Positions 6,503 to 15,638 of a stretch of 37,920 nt of DNA are shown here, in pieces. A program made the position numbers and the translations under genes. The DNA lies in contig JALOQB010000015.1 in the NCBI GenBank assembly GCA_025453595.1, positions 1-37,920 of the forward strand, in the 5' to 3' direction. The stretch is from Polyangiaceae bacterium. GTDB taxonomy: Bacteria > Myxococcota_A > Polyangia > Polyangiales > Polyangiaceae. The first letter of the stretch is position 1, and every line of letters begins with the position of its first letter. The notes beneath the pieces are model-generated. The model was not told the DNA's origin and ran no database searches. It saw only the letters and a list, made by a program, of their open reading frames with translations.

Positions 6503-9037
6503 TCAGAGCCGCGGCGGCTTGAAGGCCAGGATCGCCTCCGGGTCCAGCAGCAGCCCCCGCTGCCCCAGGAACTCGGCGAACTGCTCCCCCATGTACGCCA
6601 GCGCGTAGCCGTCCCCCTCCGAGAACGGCTTGCCATCCATCGGGTTCACCAGCTCAAGAACCCCCAAAAACCTGCCCCCCAGCACCACCGGCGCCGACAC
6701 CGCGCTCTGCACCTGTTGCCCGATCGCTCCCCAGCGCTCCCCCGCCAGCAGCGGATCCCCCGCGTTCATCACCACCGCGCGCCGCCGCCTCAGCACCTGC
6801 TGCAGCAACGGCTCGCGCTCCGAGACCCGCTTCAGCAGCAGGTCTGCCCGGCGTTCCCCCAGCGCGTGGGCCACCACAAACTCGCGCCGGTTGATGTCGA
6901 ACAGGTGGCAGATCGCCGCCCTGCACGGCATCTTCTCCACCGCCAGCGAGAGCACGAAATGCACCCCTTCCAGCAGCCCTGGCTGGAAATGCACGTCGTG
7001 CATCGCCTCGAACAGGTCGCTCAGCAGATCGTCCCCCGAGAGCCGCCTCGTCTGCTTCACCTCCTTCCCGCGGGCGTCCAGCGCCGGACCCGCCGCGGCC
7101 GACGGCGCAGCAAAGGGATCCGCCGTCACCAGCGTCGGCGCCACGGTCTCTTCCTTGCCCTCGGGGGCGGCAGGTGCAGGCTCCGGCTCCGCTGGCTCCG
7201 ACTTCGCAGGCTCGTTCGCGATCTCGGGGATCACCACCCCGCCGACCGGCGCCTCCGACGTCGTGGATACGGTCTCGGAGGTGCCCCCGGCGGGTGCCTC
7301 CCCCTCCGGCGATGCGCTCGCAGGGTCACCCGCAGGGGCAGCTTCGGGGGCAGGTTGATCGTAGGGAACTTCTGGACTTTTGGCGGGAGACGCCTCTGGA
7401 ACCTGCGCTTCCGTCGCCTTCTCCTCCGCAGGCCGGGGCTCGGTCGGCTTCACCTCCACGGGCGGCGCTTCTGCGAGGACAGCCCCGATCGCCTCGGTGG
7501 GCTGCGGCTCCGCAGGCTGCGCCTCTGCAGGCTGCGGCTCCGCAGGCTGCGCAGGCTGCGCCTCTGCAGGCTGTGCGTCTGTTGCAGGAACAGGAGGCGG
7601 AGGCTCGGTGGGCTGGGCCTCGCTCAGGCCTGCATCCGCGGGCTGCGTGCGGACCGGGAGCGGCTCGACCACGGGGGCCGGAGCGGGGGTGGGGTTCGAC
7701 GGAGCAGCAGGGGCGTTCTCGGTCGAAGGGACCGGCGCGAGGAGCGCTTCGGTGGGGGGGAGGGAGGGGGATTCCGGCGCCGCAGAGGGGGATTCCGGCG
7801 CTGCAGAGGGGGCCGGGGCCATGTCGAGGACTACCGGCGCGGGGACCGGCGGAGCGAGGCTCGGAAGCCCGGGGGTGAAGAGATCATCCGGCGGCGCGGG
7901 CAGGGTGAGCGAAGAGACGGGCTCCGGCACCGGGCTGGAGGGCAAGGTCTCTGGCAGGGAGGAGGAGGCAGGGGCCACGGGGGTGGCCTCCGGGCTCAGC
8001 TCGACCTCGACCTCGACCTCGACGGAGACCAGCGACACGGGGGCCGGTGGGACGCGCGGAGGAGGCGAAGGGGGGAGCGAGGACGGCTTGCGAGGAGGTA
8101 CGGACGCCGGCGAGGCCCCCGCGGGGGCGGAGAGGATCGTGGGCGGGATCTGGGTGGGGGGCCCCGCCGACGGGGGCATCGTGGACGCCGGGATGCCAGG
8201 GAGCGCGGAGGGGGGCAGGGAGACCGGAGGTATGGAAGTTCCGGACATGGGCGGAGGCGCCTGGGACGCGCGCTGCCGCAGGGGGAAAGCGATCTCGGGG
8301 TTGGGCCCGCGCCAGTCCTTCCAGGTGAGGGTGACGAGGGGGGGCCTGGGGGGGCGCCCGGAGAAGGAGATGTCGAAGGCGGCGAGGTTGATGAACTTGC
8401 CGGGGGGGGAGGCCCAGAGCTGCTGGACAAGCTCGGCCCAGAGCTTGCGGAGCAGGTTCTCGGCGGCGGCCTCGGAGGTACCGGGAGGCACGCAGTAGAC
8501 GACCTCCCGGTAAGTGAGGGGAGACTTGGCGGAGGGTTGCTCCTCGCGCGCCATGATGACCTCGAAGGAGGGGAGCGCGTCGGGGTCGGCGGGAGGGGGG
8601 CGCGAGAGGGGAGGTGAGGCCTGGGCGGGGGCGAGGGAGGGGGGCGGAGGCACCGGGGCGAGGGAGACAGGGGAGGCCACGGGGGCCGCCGGGGCCGGCG
8701 CCGGGGCTGGCTCAGCCGGGGGAGACGGGACGACAGGAGCCACCGCAGCTGCATCGACCGGAGGCGCGGTGGGGGCGAGGGAGGAGCGCAGCGGGGTCTC
8801 GTCGGGGACCTTGCGGACCAGGTAACGCACCTTGGAGGCCGGATCGGTCGCGCGGTAACCCTCGGCCAGCAGCTCGATGGAGAGCTGGGAGATGGGGCCT
8901 GCGCCGGGCTCGTGGGCTCGCGCTTCCTGGAGGGCAGTCTGCCAGGATCTGGCCTCGACCACGAGGAGTTGAGAGGGGGGAGGAGGGTCGCCGGGAGCGG
9001 GCGTACGGGGGGAAAGGACCTCGATAGACCAGCGCAT
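6503..9037 (-). CDS. Pro/Ala-rich multidomain protein with C-terminal GAF domain
   Basis: An 844-residue protein with a small α/β N-terminal module (~1-80: MRWSIEVLSP...KVRYLVRKV), a central folded module (~160-250: TYREVVYCVPPGTSEAAAENLL to LVTLTWKDWRG), and a C-terminal GAF domain (~665-820: LFEAMHDVHFQPGLLEGVHF, AICHLFDINRREFVVAHALG, SAPVVLGGRFLGVLELVNP). These are joined by long Pro/Ala/Glu linkers. No membrane helix is seen, so it is probably cytoplasmic. Being directly upstream of the histidine kinase, it may feed signals to it; the GAF ligand is unknown. A divergent 105-bp region separates it from the glycosyltransferase-like gene. It carries two copies of the dispersed palindrome. Confidence 0.85.
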   Translation of the reverse strand: MRWSIEVLSPRTPAPGDPPPPSQLLVVEARSWQTALQEARAHEPGAGPISQLSIELLAEGYRATDPASKVRYLVRKVPDETPLRSSLAPTAPPVDAAAVAPVVPSPPAEPAPAPAPAAPVASPVSLAPVPPPPSLAPAQASPPLSRPPPADPDALPSFEVIMAREEQPSAKSPLTYREVVYCVPPGTSEAAAENLLRKLWAELVQQLWASPPGKFINLAAFDISFSGRPPRPPLVTLTWKDWRGPNPEIAFPLRQRASQAPPPMSGTSIPPVSLPPSALPGIPASTMPPSAGPPTQIPPTILSAPAGASPASVPPRKPSSLPPSPPPRVPPAPVSLVSVEVEVEVELSPEATPVAPASSSLPETLPSSPVPEPVSSLTLPAPPDDLFTPGLPSLAPPVPAPVVLDMAPAPSAAPESPSAAPESPSLPPTEALLAPVPSTENAPAAPSNPTPAPAPVVEPLPVRTQPADAGLSEAQPTEPPPPVPATDAQPAEAQPAQPAEPQPAEAQPAEPQPTEAIGAVLAEAPPVEVKPTEPRPAEEKATEAQVPEASPAKSPEVPYDQPAPEAAPAGDPASASPEGEAPAGGTSETVSTTSEAPVGGVVIPEIANEPAKSEPAEPEPAPAAPEGKEETVAPTLVTADPFAAPSAAAGPALDARGKEVKQTRRLSGDDLLSDLFEAMHDVHFQPGLLEGVHFVLSLAVEKMPCRAAICHLFDINRREFVVAHALGERRADLLLKRVSEREPLLQQVLRRRRAVVMNAGDPLLAGERWGAIGQQVQSAVSAPVVLGGRFLGVLELVNPMDGKPFSEGDGYALAYMGEQFAEFLGQRGLLLDPEAILAFKPPRL
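7360..7378 (-). repeat. Dispersed GGAANTTCC palindrome, copy 5
   Basis: Minus strand AGTCCAGAAGTTCCCTACG, centre 7369, in a Pro/Ala linker of the GAF protein, where it encodes P-E-V-P-Y. The left arm has one mismatch (AGAA). Confidence 0.5.
7485..7572 (-). repeat. Imperfect tandem repeats coding (PAEAQ/PAEPQ) linker
   Basis: A run of short units related to CAGGCTGCGCCTCTG and CAGGCTGCGGCTCCG encodes an alternating A-Q-P-A-E-P-Q-P stretch of the GAF protein. It probably arose by replication slippage and varies in length without breaking the frame. Confidence 0.65.
8229..8247 (+). repeat. Dispersed GGAANTTCC palindrome, copy 4
   Basis: GGTATGGAAGTTCCGGACA, centre 8238, closest to the consensus. 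It lies antisense within the GAF protein gene, where the minus strand encodes S-G-T-S-I-P. Confidence 0.6.
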
Positions 9038-9100
9038 GGATCAGGCTCGGGGCGGGAGTAGACTCGGGGTGGGTCAAGGGTGCAAGGCGGATGAACCGCT

Positions 9101-9127
9101 CGACACCGGTTTTTCCCCCTGGTGTCG
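9101..9127. promoter_or_regulatory. Inverted repeat in divergent promoter region
   Basis: CGACACC (9101-9107) and GGTGTCG (9121-9127) form a perfect 7-bp inverted repeat with a 13-nt spacer that includes a T5 run. It sits 16 nt upstream of the ATG at 9143, between divergent genes, so it could be an operator or an mRNA leader hairpin. No promoter boxes could be assigned with confidence. Confidence 0.35.
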
Positions 9128-9142
9128 TGCTAGTCACCGCAC

Positions 9143-12100
9143 ATGCTCGGCAAGAACCAGGGCTGGACCCGGCTGGCCTACCTCGTCTGGGCCGCGCTGC
9201 TCACGCTCGCGTCGGCCAGGCTGTTCTACGGAGCGATGCTCCAGCAGACCGGCGGCGAGTGGTCCGCGCCGCTGGACGACGTCTTCATTCACTTCGACTA
9301 CGCGCGCTCCACGGCGCGCGGGTACCCGTTCCAGTGGACCGAGGGGAACGGCTACTCCAGCGGCGGGACGAGCCTGCTGTACCCGCTGGTGCTGGCGCTG
9401 GGGTACTGGGTCGGGTTCCGGGGGCCCGAGCTGATGGTGTGGGCGGCGCTGGTGGCGACGGTGTCGGTGCTGGGGTTCCTCTGGGGGACCTCGACGCTGT
9501 TCCGCCGGCTGCCGGGGGGCGCGCCGGCGCTGCTCCCGGTGGCGATCTTCTCCGTCGGGGCGCTGAGCTGGTCCCTCTGGAGCGGCATGGAGGTCGCATT
9601 TTTCCTCGGCATCTGGGCCTCCGCGCTGGTCGCCTGGCGAACGATGCTGGACGAGGAATCCCCCTCCCGGTGGGGGCCCGCCTGGCTGGGCTTCGCGGGG
9701 GTGCTGGTGGTGCTGACGCGGCCCGAGGGGGCGACCAGCCTGGCGGTGCTGGGCCTGAGCGCGGCGGTGGCGCTGGGGCGTCGGCACGGGGTCGCCTCGG
9801 GGGCGCGTACGCTGCTCTGGGCAGGCGCTCCGGGGGCCCTTGTGCTCGTGGTGCAGGCCTTGCTCAACAGGCTGCTGACCGGCGAGAGCTCGGCCAACGG
9901 CGCCCTGGTCAAGCTGGCGCTCCACAACCCCTTCCTGACGCCTGACGAGAAGTGGGCCGACTACCGCTTCAACCTGCGGTACATCTTCGACCGCCTGTCG
10001 TACCACCACCTCGGCGAGGAGCGCCCCTGGGGCCTCGTCCCCCTGGCGCTGGGTCTGCTCGCGCTGGTCGACCGACGCACCCGAGGGCCCGCGGCGCTGC
10101 TGCTGACGAGCGCCCTCGCCTGGTCCCTCGCGGTGGCCACCAACGGCCAGGTCCGCTGGCAGAACGAGCGCTACGCGATGCCCGCGCTGGCCTGGGTGCT
10201 GGCGGCCGCGGCGCTGGGGCTCGTGGCCCTCGCCGCGCCGACGCGCAAGGGCAAGCTGGGCGCGGCCCACGCGGTGCTGGGCTCGCTGCTGGCCAGCTTT
10301 TTGGTGCTCCGCTTCTGGCAGGGCGAGCGGATCCAGTTCCGGGATCAGGTGTGGTTCTTCGCCAGGGCAAGCCGCAACATCCGGGACCAGCACACCTCGA
10401 CCGGGCGCCTGCTCCGCGAGCTCGAGGCCCCGCCCAGGCGCCTGATGGTCGGCGACGCCGGCGCCCTGCTCTACGCCGCCGATGTCCCCGGGTTCGACCT
10501 GATCGGACTCGGCGGCTACAAGGACCTCCCGCTGGCCCGCGCCGGGGTCCATGGCCTCCCCGCCACCCTCGAGCTGGTCGAGCGCCTCCAGCCCGCCGAG
10601 CGCCCCGACTACATGGCCATCTACCCCACCTGGTGGCCCGCCCTCCCCCACTGGTTTGGTCGCCAGGTCTTCTCGATGCCGGTCCGCGGCAACGTGATCT
10701 GCGGTGGCGCCGAGAAGGTCGTCTACCGCGCCAACTGGAGCCTGCTGGGCACCGGCCAGCGCCCTCGCTCCCAGCGCCCCGGCGAGATCCTGGTCGACGA
10801 GATCGACATCGCCGATCTGGTCAGCGAACGGCAGCATGACTACCGCTTCCCCACGCCGCAGGGGGGCTGGACCGACATGAGGGTCCTGCCCGACCCCGAG
10901 GTGCGCGAGCGCGATCTCTGGGACGCGGGGCGGCGGATCCCCGGGGGTCGCCCGGAGACCTTCCGGCTCCGTAACATCCCGCCGGGCCGACCTCTCCGCC
11001 TGGTGCTGCGCACCGTACTGGACCAGCCCTCCAGGCTCGAGGTCGCGATCGAGGGCAAGGCGCGCCTGCTGTCGTCGCCAAGGGCGGAAGGGTGGCAGGA
11101 GCTCTCGGTCGAGATCCCGGCGGAGGAGGTTCGCCCCGAGCTTCAGGTGTCGCTCACCCCGAGGGAGGGCGAGTGGGTGAATTATCACGTCTGGGCCCTC
11201 GCTCGACCCTTATCCTGGGGCCATGGATCTCTCCCGGATCAAGCGCGTCCTGGCCCAGTCCACCCTCGCCGCTCCGCCCCGCGTTCTCCAGACCTTCGCC
11301 CCCTCGCTCCGCGCCGATGGCGCCGCCCTCGACCCCCAGATCGCGGCGCTGATTCGCCTCGGCAACCTGCTGCGCGAGCCGAAGACCCACGAGCAGCCGG
11401 TGCCCCTGGCCCGCGCCACCTTCCGGCACCAGACCCGCATCGTCGACCTCTCCCCTCCCCCCGACGTGGCCTCCGAGGAGCTGCGGCTCCAGATCAATGG
11501 AACTTCCCTACAAGCACGGCTCTACCGACCGGCGGGCGCCCCGGGTCGCCCCCCGGCGCTGGTGTACTTCCACGGGGGAGGCTTCGTGATCGGGGATCTG
11601 GACAGCCACGACGGGGTGTGCCGGTGGCTGAGCCGCGGGTCCGGGGCGGCGGTGCTGTCGGTGGCATACCGGATGGCGCCGGAGCACCCCTTCCCGGCGG
11701 CGGTGGACGACGCGGTGGCCTCGTACCGCTGGGCGCTGGAGCAGCGAGAGCGGCTGGGGCTGGGGGCCCTGGGGGTGGGCGGAGACAGCGCCGGGGGCTG
11801 CCTGGCGGCGGTGGTGTGCCAGCAGGCGCAGCGCGAGGGGCTGCCGCAGCCCGCGATGCAGCTGCTGGTGTACCCGGTGACGCACGTGGGGAGCCAGCTC
11901 CCCTCGCGGGAAGCCTTCGCTCGCGACCTGTTCCTGGAGAGGCCGACGATCGACTGGTTCTGCGATCAGTACCTGCCCCCGCCCCTCCCGCGGGACGACC
12001 CGAGGGCCTCGCCGCTGCTGGCGCCGGAGCTGACCGGGCTGGCCCCGGCGCTGGTGATCACGGCGGGCTTCGACCCGCTACGCGACGAGGGCGAGCGCTA

Positions 12101-12514
12101 CGCGGAGCGGCTGCGAGAGGCCGGGGTGCCGGTGGAACACCACCGGGCGCAGACGCTGCCCCACGGGTTCTGGTCCATGGGTGGGGTCTGCGACGAGGCG
12201 CGGCGCTGGGTGCTACGGATGGCCCGGCGGACCGGGCAGCTCCTGGCGTCGGGCGGCTAGGCCGCGCTCAGGAGTCGAGGGGGTGCCGGCGCGCCCAGAG
12301 GGCCAGGCCGCCCAGGGCCAGCAGGGCGCCCGCGGCGGAGGCGGCGAGGCAGACAGGGCCGCCCCAGCGATCCCAGGCCAGCCCGAAGAGCAGGTTCGAG
12401 GGCAGCAAGGCGATGCCGGTGACCAGGTGGAAGCGCCCGAAGGCCGCCCCCAGCACGGACCTCGGCGCCAGCGACGCGACGATGGCCCGCTCTGCCCCCT
12501 CGGTGAACCCGTAG
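9143..12514 (+). CDS. Membrane glycosyltransferase-like protein (GT-C type), with run-on open frame
   Basis: Family-like sequence covers residues ~1-690. It has an N-terminal membrane helix, then [17 protein letters not shown], an Asp-rich first outer loop of the kind used by GT-C lipid-sugar transferases, about eight to ten further membrane helices to residue ~400, and a soluble C-terminal region with a β-sandwich feel ([23 protein letters not shown]) ending YHVWALARP. The natural end should be near 11210-11220, but no stop occurs: the frame stays open to 12514, all through the esterase gene and into the MFS gene. The extra ~430 residues are Arg/Pro/Gly-rich shadow sequence and are unlikely to be functional. 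TCC-TGG at 11213-11218 is one substitution from a stop. The donor and acceptor sugars cannot be told. Confidence 0.7.
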   Translation: MLGKNQGWTRLAYLVWAALLTLASARLFYGAMLQQTGGEWSAPLDDVFIHFDYARSTARGYPFQWTEGNGYSSGGTSLLYPLVLALGYWVGFRGPELMVWAALVATVSVLGFLWGTSTLFRRLPGGAPALLPVAIFSVGALSWSLWSGMEVAFFLGIWASALVAWRTMLDEESPSRWGPAWLGFAGVLVVLTRPEGATSLAVLGLSAAVALGRRHGVASGARTLLWAGAPGALVLVVQALLNRLLTGESSANGALVKLALHNPFLTPDEKWADYRFNLRYIFDRLSYHHLGEERPWGLVPLALGLLALVDRRTRGPAALLLTSALAWSLAVATNGQVRWQNERYAMPALAWVLAAAALGLVALAAPTRKGKLGAAHAVLGSLLASFLVLRFWQGERIQFRDQVWFFARASRNIRDQHTSTGRLLRELEAPPRRLMVGDAGALLYAADVPGFDLIGLGGYKDLPLARAGVHGLPATLELVERLQPAERPDYMAIYPTWWPALPHWFGRQVFSMPVRGNVICGGAEKVVYRANWSLLGTGQRPRSQRPGEILVDEIDIADLVSERQHDYRFPTPQGGWTDMRVLPDPEVRERDLWDAGRRIPGGRPETFRLRNIPPGRPLRLVLRTVLDQPSRLEVAIEGKARLLSSPRAEGWQELSVEIPAEEVRPELQVSLTPREGEWVNYHVWALARPLSWGHGSLPDQARPGPVHPRRSAPRSPDLRPLAPRRWRRPRPPDRGADSPRQPAARAEDPRAAGAPGPRHLPAPDPHRRPLPSPRRGLRGAAAPDQWNFPTSTALPTGGRPGSPPGAGVLPRGRLRDRGSGQPRRGVPVAEPRVRGGGAVGGIPDGAGAPLPGGGGRRGGLVPLGAGAARAAGAGGPGGGRRQRRGLPGGGGVPAGAARGAAAARDAAAGVPGDARGEPAPLAGSLRSRPVPGEADDRLVLRSVPAPAPPAGRPEGLAAAGAGADRAGPGAGDHGGLRPATRRGRALRGAAARGRGAGGTPPGADAAPRVLVHGWGLRRGAALGATDGPADRAAPGVGRLGRAQESRGCRRAQRARPPRASRAPAAEAARQTGPPQRSQASPKSRFEGSKAMPVTRWKRPKAAPSTDLGASDATMARSAPSVNP
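11223..12260 (+). CDS. Alpha/beta hydrolase, hormone-sensitive-lipase-type esterase
   Basis: A 345-residue protein with the full family IV esterase signature: oxyanion HGGGF (117-121), nucleophile elbow GDSAGG with Ser189, acid Asp284 in [12 protein letters not shown], and His314 in LPHGFWSMG. The N-terminal ~75 residues form the usual helical cap. No signal peptide is visible, so a cytoplasmic carboxylesterase acting on short acyl esters is expected; the true substrate is unknown. The ATG lies inside the run-on frame of the upstream membrane protein. It converges with the MFS gene, with a 7-bp gap. It carries palindrome copy 6. Confidence 0.93.
   Translation: MDLSRIKRVLAQSTLAAPPRVLQTFAPSLRADGAALDPQIAALIRLGNLLREPKTHEQPVPLARATFRHQTRIVDLSPPPDVASEELRLQINGTSLQARLYRPAGAPGRPPALVYFHGGGFVIGDLDSHDGVCRWLSRGSGAAVLSVAYRMAPEHPFPAAVDDAVASYRWALEQRERLGLGALGVGGDSAGGCLAAVVCQQAQREGLPQPAMQLLVYPVTHVGSQLPSREAFARDLFLERPTIDWFCDQYLPPPLPRDDPRASPLLAPELTGLAPALVITAGFDPLRDEGERYAERLREAGVPVEHHRAQTLPHGFWSMGGVCDEARRWVLRMARRTGQLLASGG
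11494..11512 (-). repeat. Dispersed GGAANTTCC palindrome, copy 6
   Basis: Minus strand TGTAGGGAAGTTCCATTGA, centre 11503. On the plus strand it encodes N-G-T-S-L-Q of the esterase, in the β-strand region before the oxyanion loop. Confidence 0.55.
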
Positions 12515-13422
12515 AACAGACCGTAGGCGAAGAACCCCGGCAGGAACGACGCCAGCGAGGAGGACGAGGCCATCGCCCCGTAGGCCACCGCGTAGAGCAA
12601 CCAGCCCAGCATCATGCACCGGGCGCGCCCGATCCGATCCGCGAGGAGCCCCCCCGGGTAGCCCGCCATCGCCCGCACGCCGTTGAGCACCGCCCACAGC
12701 AGCGCGACCCGGGCCGTGGAGGCGCCCAGCTCTTCCATACGCCGCAGCAGGAAGAGATCGCTGGTGTTGACGACGGAGAAGAGGCCCAGGATCAGCAGGT
12801 AGCTCCGCAGCGCGCCAGGCGGGGGCGTGACCGTGTCTGCCGGGCGCGTCGAGGGCGGCGTGGGCTCTTCTCGCACGAAGAACCAGAGCGTGGCCACGGC
12901 GAGGAGGCCCGGCACCACGCTGGCGACCAGCACCTTGTGCACGTCCCCCGCCCACCACCAGAGCCCGGCCCACACCAGCAGCGGCCCCAGCGTTGCCCCC
13001 AGGTTATCCATCGCCCTGTGGAAACCGAAGGTCGCCGCGCTGCGCTCCCGCGAGGAGCTCGCCGCCAGGAGCGCGTCCCGGGGGCTGGACCGGAGCCCCT
13101 TGCCGATCCGGTCCAGAAACCGCACCGCCACCAGCTGCCAGGGCGCCGCCGCCAGCACCACCAGCGGCCTCGCCAGGTTCGACAGCGCGTAGCCCGCCAG
13201 CGCCAGCGGCTTGCGCCGGTGCGCCTTGTCCGACAGCTTCCCCGCGACCAGCTTGAGCACCGCCGCCGTCGCGTCCCCTACCCCCTCGATGGCCCCGAGC
13301 CACCAGGCCCCGGCCCCCAGCACCGCCACCAGCCTCGGCAGCAGCGGGTACACCATCTCGCTGGCCATGTCCGTGAACAGACTGACCAGACCCAGCGCGA
13401 CCACAACCCGAGGGAGCCTCAA
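12268..13422 (-). CDS. Major facilitator superfamily transporter
   Basis: About 384 residues and 12 predicted helices. It has the conserved opening SLFTDMASEMVYPLLP, motif A as GKLSDKAHRRKP after helix 2, DRIGKGLRSSPRDAL and FGFHRAMDNLGATLGPLL in the first half, and GGLLADRIGRAR as the second-half motif A. This marks a widespread proton-linked MFS subgroup of uncertain substrate. The start is unsure: the frame is open to 13749, but that would overlap the divergent lipoprotein gene with Arg/Gly shadow sequence. The likely start is the TTG at 13422 (L-R-L-P-R-V-V), preceded by a GGTGG; a GTG at ~13404 is an alternative. Confidence 0.85.
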   Translation of the reverse strand: MRLPRVVVALGLVSLFTDMASEMVYPLLPRLVAVLGAGAWWLGAIEGVGDATAAVLKLVAGKLSDKAHRRKPLALAGYALSNLARPLVVLAAAPWQLVAVRFLDRIGKGLRSSPRDALLAASSSRERSAATFGFHRAMDNLGATLGPLLVWAGLWWWAGDVHKVLVASVVPGLLAVATLWFFVREEPTPPSTRPADTVTPPPGALRSYLLILGLFSVVNTSDLFLLRRMEELGASTARVALLWAVLNGVRAMAGYPGGLLADRIGRARCMMLGWLLYAVAYGAMASSSSLASFLPGFFAYGLFYGFTEGAERAIVASLAPRSVLGAAFGRFHLVTGIALLPSNLLFGLAWDRWGGPVCLAASAAGALLALGGLALWARRHPLDS

Positions 13423-13538
13423 ACAACCACCGTGTACGACTGGCAGCAGCGCGCCCTGCGCCACGCCGACGTGAGCCGCCCTCAGGATGGCACAGCCACC
13501 CCACCCACAACAGCCCCTCTTCGGGTTACCCTGCCACG

Positions 13539-14054
13539 GTGCGACGCCTCCTGCTCCTCGCCCTCCTCGTCCTCCCCGCCTGCCGCGAGCACCATGGCCA
13601 CGACCACGGCCACGGCCATGGCCACGCACCGCCGGCGGCCTCCGCCGACCCCCTCGCCGATGTCGCTCGCGTCCACGGCGGCTCGGGCCCCTGGGCCGTC
13701 GCCGGCTACCGCATGGGCCAGTTCGCCCTCCGCAAGCTCGACCTGCCACGACAGAGCTTCGACCTCGACGTCACCCACCGGGGCCCCATGGAACCTCAAT
13801 ATGCCTGCGTGGCCGACGGAGCCTCCGCGGCGACCGGGGCCAGCCTGGGCAAGGTGAACCTGAGGCTGGAGGAGGCGCCGGTCGACGGCGTCGTGACGAT
13901 CTACAAGAACAGGAGGACGGGGCAGACGGTCGCGCTGCGGCCCACCACAGCCTTCAAGCAGCGCTTCCTGAACGTGCCGCGACCCGAGCTGGGCAAGGCC
14001 GGCGCCCAGGTCCTGACCCTCAAGGACGAGGAGATCTTCGAGGAGGCGCCCTGA
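13539..14054 (+). CDS. His-rich lipoprotein with FmdE-like domain
   Basis: A 171-residue protein with a GTG start and lipoprotein signal MRRLLLLALLVLPAC, followed by a metal-binding-looking run, HHGHDHGHGHGH. The rest resembles the FmdE (formylmethanofuran dehydrogenase subunit E) fold: VHGGSGPWAVAGYRMGQFAL matches the HGH-CPG-xxxGYRMG opening, though here the Cys is lost, and YACVADGASAATGASLGKVNL matches the C-x-DA...TG-T-GK-NL core. By its lipid anchor it lies outside the cytoplasm, so it cannot be a methanofuran enzyme subunit; metal or cofactor binding is an inference. The P450 gene starts 30 nt downstream and is probably co-transcribed. It is divergent from the MFS gene. Confidence 0.82.
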   Translation: MRRLLLLALLVLPACREHHGHDHGHGHGHAPPAASADPLADVARVHGGSGPWAVAGYRMGQFALRKLDLPRQSFDLDVTHRGPMEPQYACVADGASAATGASLGKVNLRLEEAPVDGVVTIYKNRRTGQTVALRPTTAFKQRFLNVPRPELGKAGAQVLTLKDEEIFEEAP

Positions 14055-14084
14055 CCGGGCCTCTACAGGCAGAGGAACCACAAC

Positions 14085-15530
14085 ATGCGTTACGAAGAGA
14101 TGCCGCAGCTCCCGGCCCGCGGCTGGGCCGGGAACATCGCCGACCTGGTGGAAGACCGGCTGGGTCTGTTGCGCAAGCTGAGCCTCCGCGAGGAGCTGCT
14201 GCGCGGCCGGGGCCTGTACCTGCCGCTGGTGTTCGTGAACGGCCCCCGGGCCGCCCACGAGGTGCTGGTCGAGAAGCCTCGCGCCTTCGAGAAATCCCCC
14301 GGGTTGCGCCTGCTCCTTCACTACTTCGCGGGTCAGGGCCTGTTCACCAGCGAGGGAGACCTGTGGAAGCGGCAGCGGAGGCTGATGGCCCCGCTGTTCA
14401 ATCCAGGAGCGCTCCAGCAGTACGCGGCCTCGATGAACCGCTGCGCGCTGCGCGCGGCGGGGCGGTGGCAGGACGGGCAGCACCTCGACCTCGCCCACGA
14501 GATGACCCGGATCACCATGGCCGTGGTGGGCGAGACCCTCTTCGGCGCCGACACCTTCGAGGAGGCGGACGACCTCGGAGAGGCGCTGACCACCGCGCTC
14601 CAGTGGACCAACGACCGGCTGGGCTCTCGCCGGCTTCTGCTCCACGTGCTCCTGCAAGATGTGGCTCGCGCCGTCGAGCCCCGGGCCCCGGCGCCGCTCC
14701 GGGGGCCGCTCCACCGGCTCCAGGAGCGGCTCAACGAGCCCTTTCTCCTGGAGGGCGCCCGATCGCCGACGCTGCAGGGCGCCATCGCACGCCTGGACGC
14801 CCGGGTGCAGGAGATGATCGACGAGCGACGGCGCGACCGCGAGGCCCACCGGGATCTGCTGACCAGGCTCCTCGACGCTCGTGACGAGGAGGACGCCGAG
14901 GATCAGGGCATGAGCGATCGGCAGGTGCGCGACGAGGCCCTCACCCTCTTCATCGCGGGGCACGAGACCACCGCAACGGCCCTCGCCTGGAGCTTCTACC
15001 TGCTGGCTCGCCACCCTGATCTCCTCGCCCGCGCGCAGCAGGAGGCCGATGCCTTCGAGGGGGACGGCCCCTCTCGCTACGAACCCGAGCGCCTCGCCTT
15101 CCTCACCCGCGTCTTCAAGGAGTCGCTGCGCCTCTACCCTCCGGTGGTGCTCCTGCCCAAGCGTACCCTCCAGGAGGTCGAGATCGGGGGCTACACCCTG
15201 TCCCCCAGGACCCTGGTGTTCATCAGCCCCTATACCCTCCACTATCGCCCCGAAATCTTCCCGGATCCGGACCGTTTTGACCCCGACCGGTGGCTCCCTG
15301 AACAGGAGGCCCGGCGGCCCCGCTCTTCCTTCTTGCCCTTCGGCGCTGGCCCCCGCGTCTGCATCGGCAACCACTTCGCCATGATGGAAGGCCCCCTCCT
15401 CATGGCGACCCTGCTGCGCAAATTTCGCATCCAGATCGACCCACGGCGCGAGATCTTGCCGGACGACTTCGCCACCCTGCGTCCCGCCGGGGGGGTCCCC
15501 GCGGTTGTCACCTTGCGCGCCACCTCCTGA
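14085..15530 (+). CDS. Cytochrome P450
   Basis: A 481-residue soluble P450. It has WKRQR in helix C, AGHETT (291-296) in helix I for oxygen activation, ESLR (346-349) as the K-helix ExxR, and FGAGPRVCIGNHF with Cys426 as haem ligand. No N-terminal membrane anchor and no fused reductase are present, so it needs external redox partners, none of which are in the window. The AGHETT pattern and length fit fatty-acid or terpenoid-type bacterial P450s more than macrolide ones, but the substrate cannot be read. A purine-rich stretch (AGAGGAACC) upstream of the ATG serves as ribosome site. It follows the FmdE-like lipoprotein gene. Confidence 0.95.
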   Translation: MRYEEMPQLPARGWAGNIADLVEDRLGLLRKLSLREELLRGRGLYLPLVFVNGPRAAHEVLVEKPRAFEKSPGLRLLLHYFAGQGLFTSEGDLWKRQRRLMAPLFNPGALQQYAASMNRCALRAAGRWQDGQHLDLAHEMTRITMAVVGETLFGADTFEEADDLGEALTTALQWTNDRLGSRRLLLHVLLQDVARAVEPRAPAPLRGPLHRLQERLNEPFLLEGARSPTLQGAIARLDARVQEMIDERRRDREAHRDLLTRLLDARDEEDAEDQGMSDRQVRDEALTLFIAGHETTATALAWSFYLLARHPDLLARAQQEADAFEGDGPSRYEPERLAFLTRVFKESLRLYPPVVLLPKRTLQEVEIGGYTLSPRTLVFISPYTLHYRPEIFPDPDRFDPDRWLPEQEARRPRSSFLPFGAGPRVCIGNHFAMMEGPLLMATLLRKFRIQIDPRREILPDDFATLRPAGGVPAVVTLRATS

Positions 15531-15590
15531 GGCGCAAAGGGTGCACGCTCGCGCGCAGGAGCTGCCCTCTTGTTGCCCTCATTGAGGCTG

Positions 15591-15606
15591 ATTTTCCGCT
15601 GAAAAT
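15591..15606. promoter_or_regulatory. Small A+T-rich inverted repeat upstream of CBS gene
   Basis: ATTTTC-CGCT-GAAAAT is a perfect 6-bp inverted repeat located 33 nt before the ATG at 15639, in the only A+T-rich stretch of the 108-bp gap. It could be an operator or part of a promoter; no -35/-10 pair was assigned. Confidence 0.35.
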
Positions 15607-15638
15607 AGCTGGTCCAGGGATTGCTAATTTTGCGGAGC

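Noticed and set aside
4808-8617. Long plus-strand open frames antisense to the histidine kinase and GAF protein genes
   Set aside because: His/Arg/Gln- and Gly-rich translations without motifs, whereas the minus strand has intact HisKA, HATPase and GAF motifs.
11223-12514. C-terminal 430 residues of the glycosyltransferase-like frame as a functional domain
   Set aside because: It is the shifted reading of the esterase gene, low in complexity and rich in Arg/Pro/Gly.
12721-12740. CAGCTCTTCCATACG as a further copy of the dispersed palindrome
   Set aside because: Only one arm matches; the other half (AGCTC) does not, so it was not counted.
13423-13749. N-terminal extension of the MFS transporter
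   Set aside because: Arg/Gly-rich sequence antisense to the divergent FmdE-like lipoprotein gene; the conserved family start lies at ~13404-13422.
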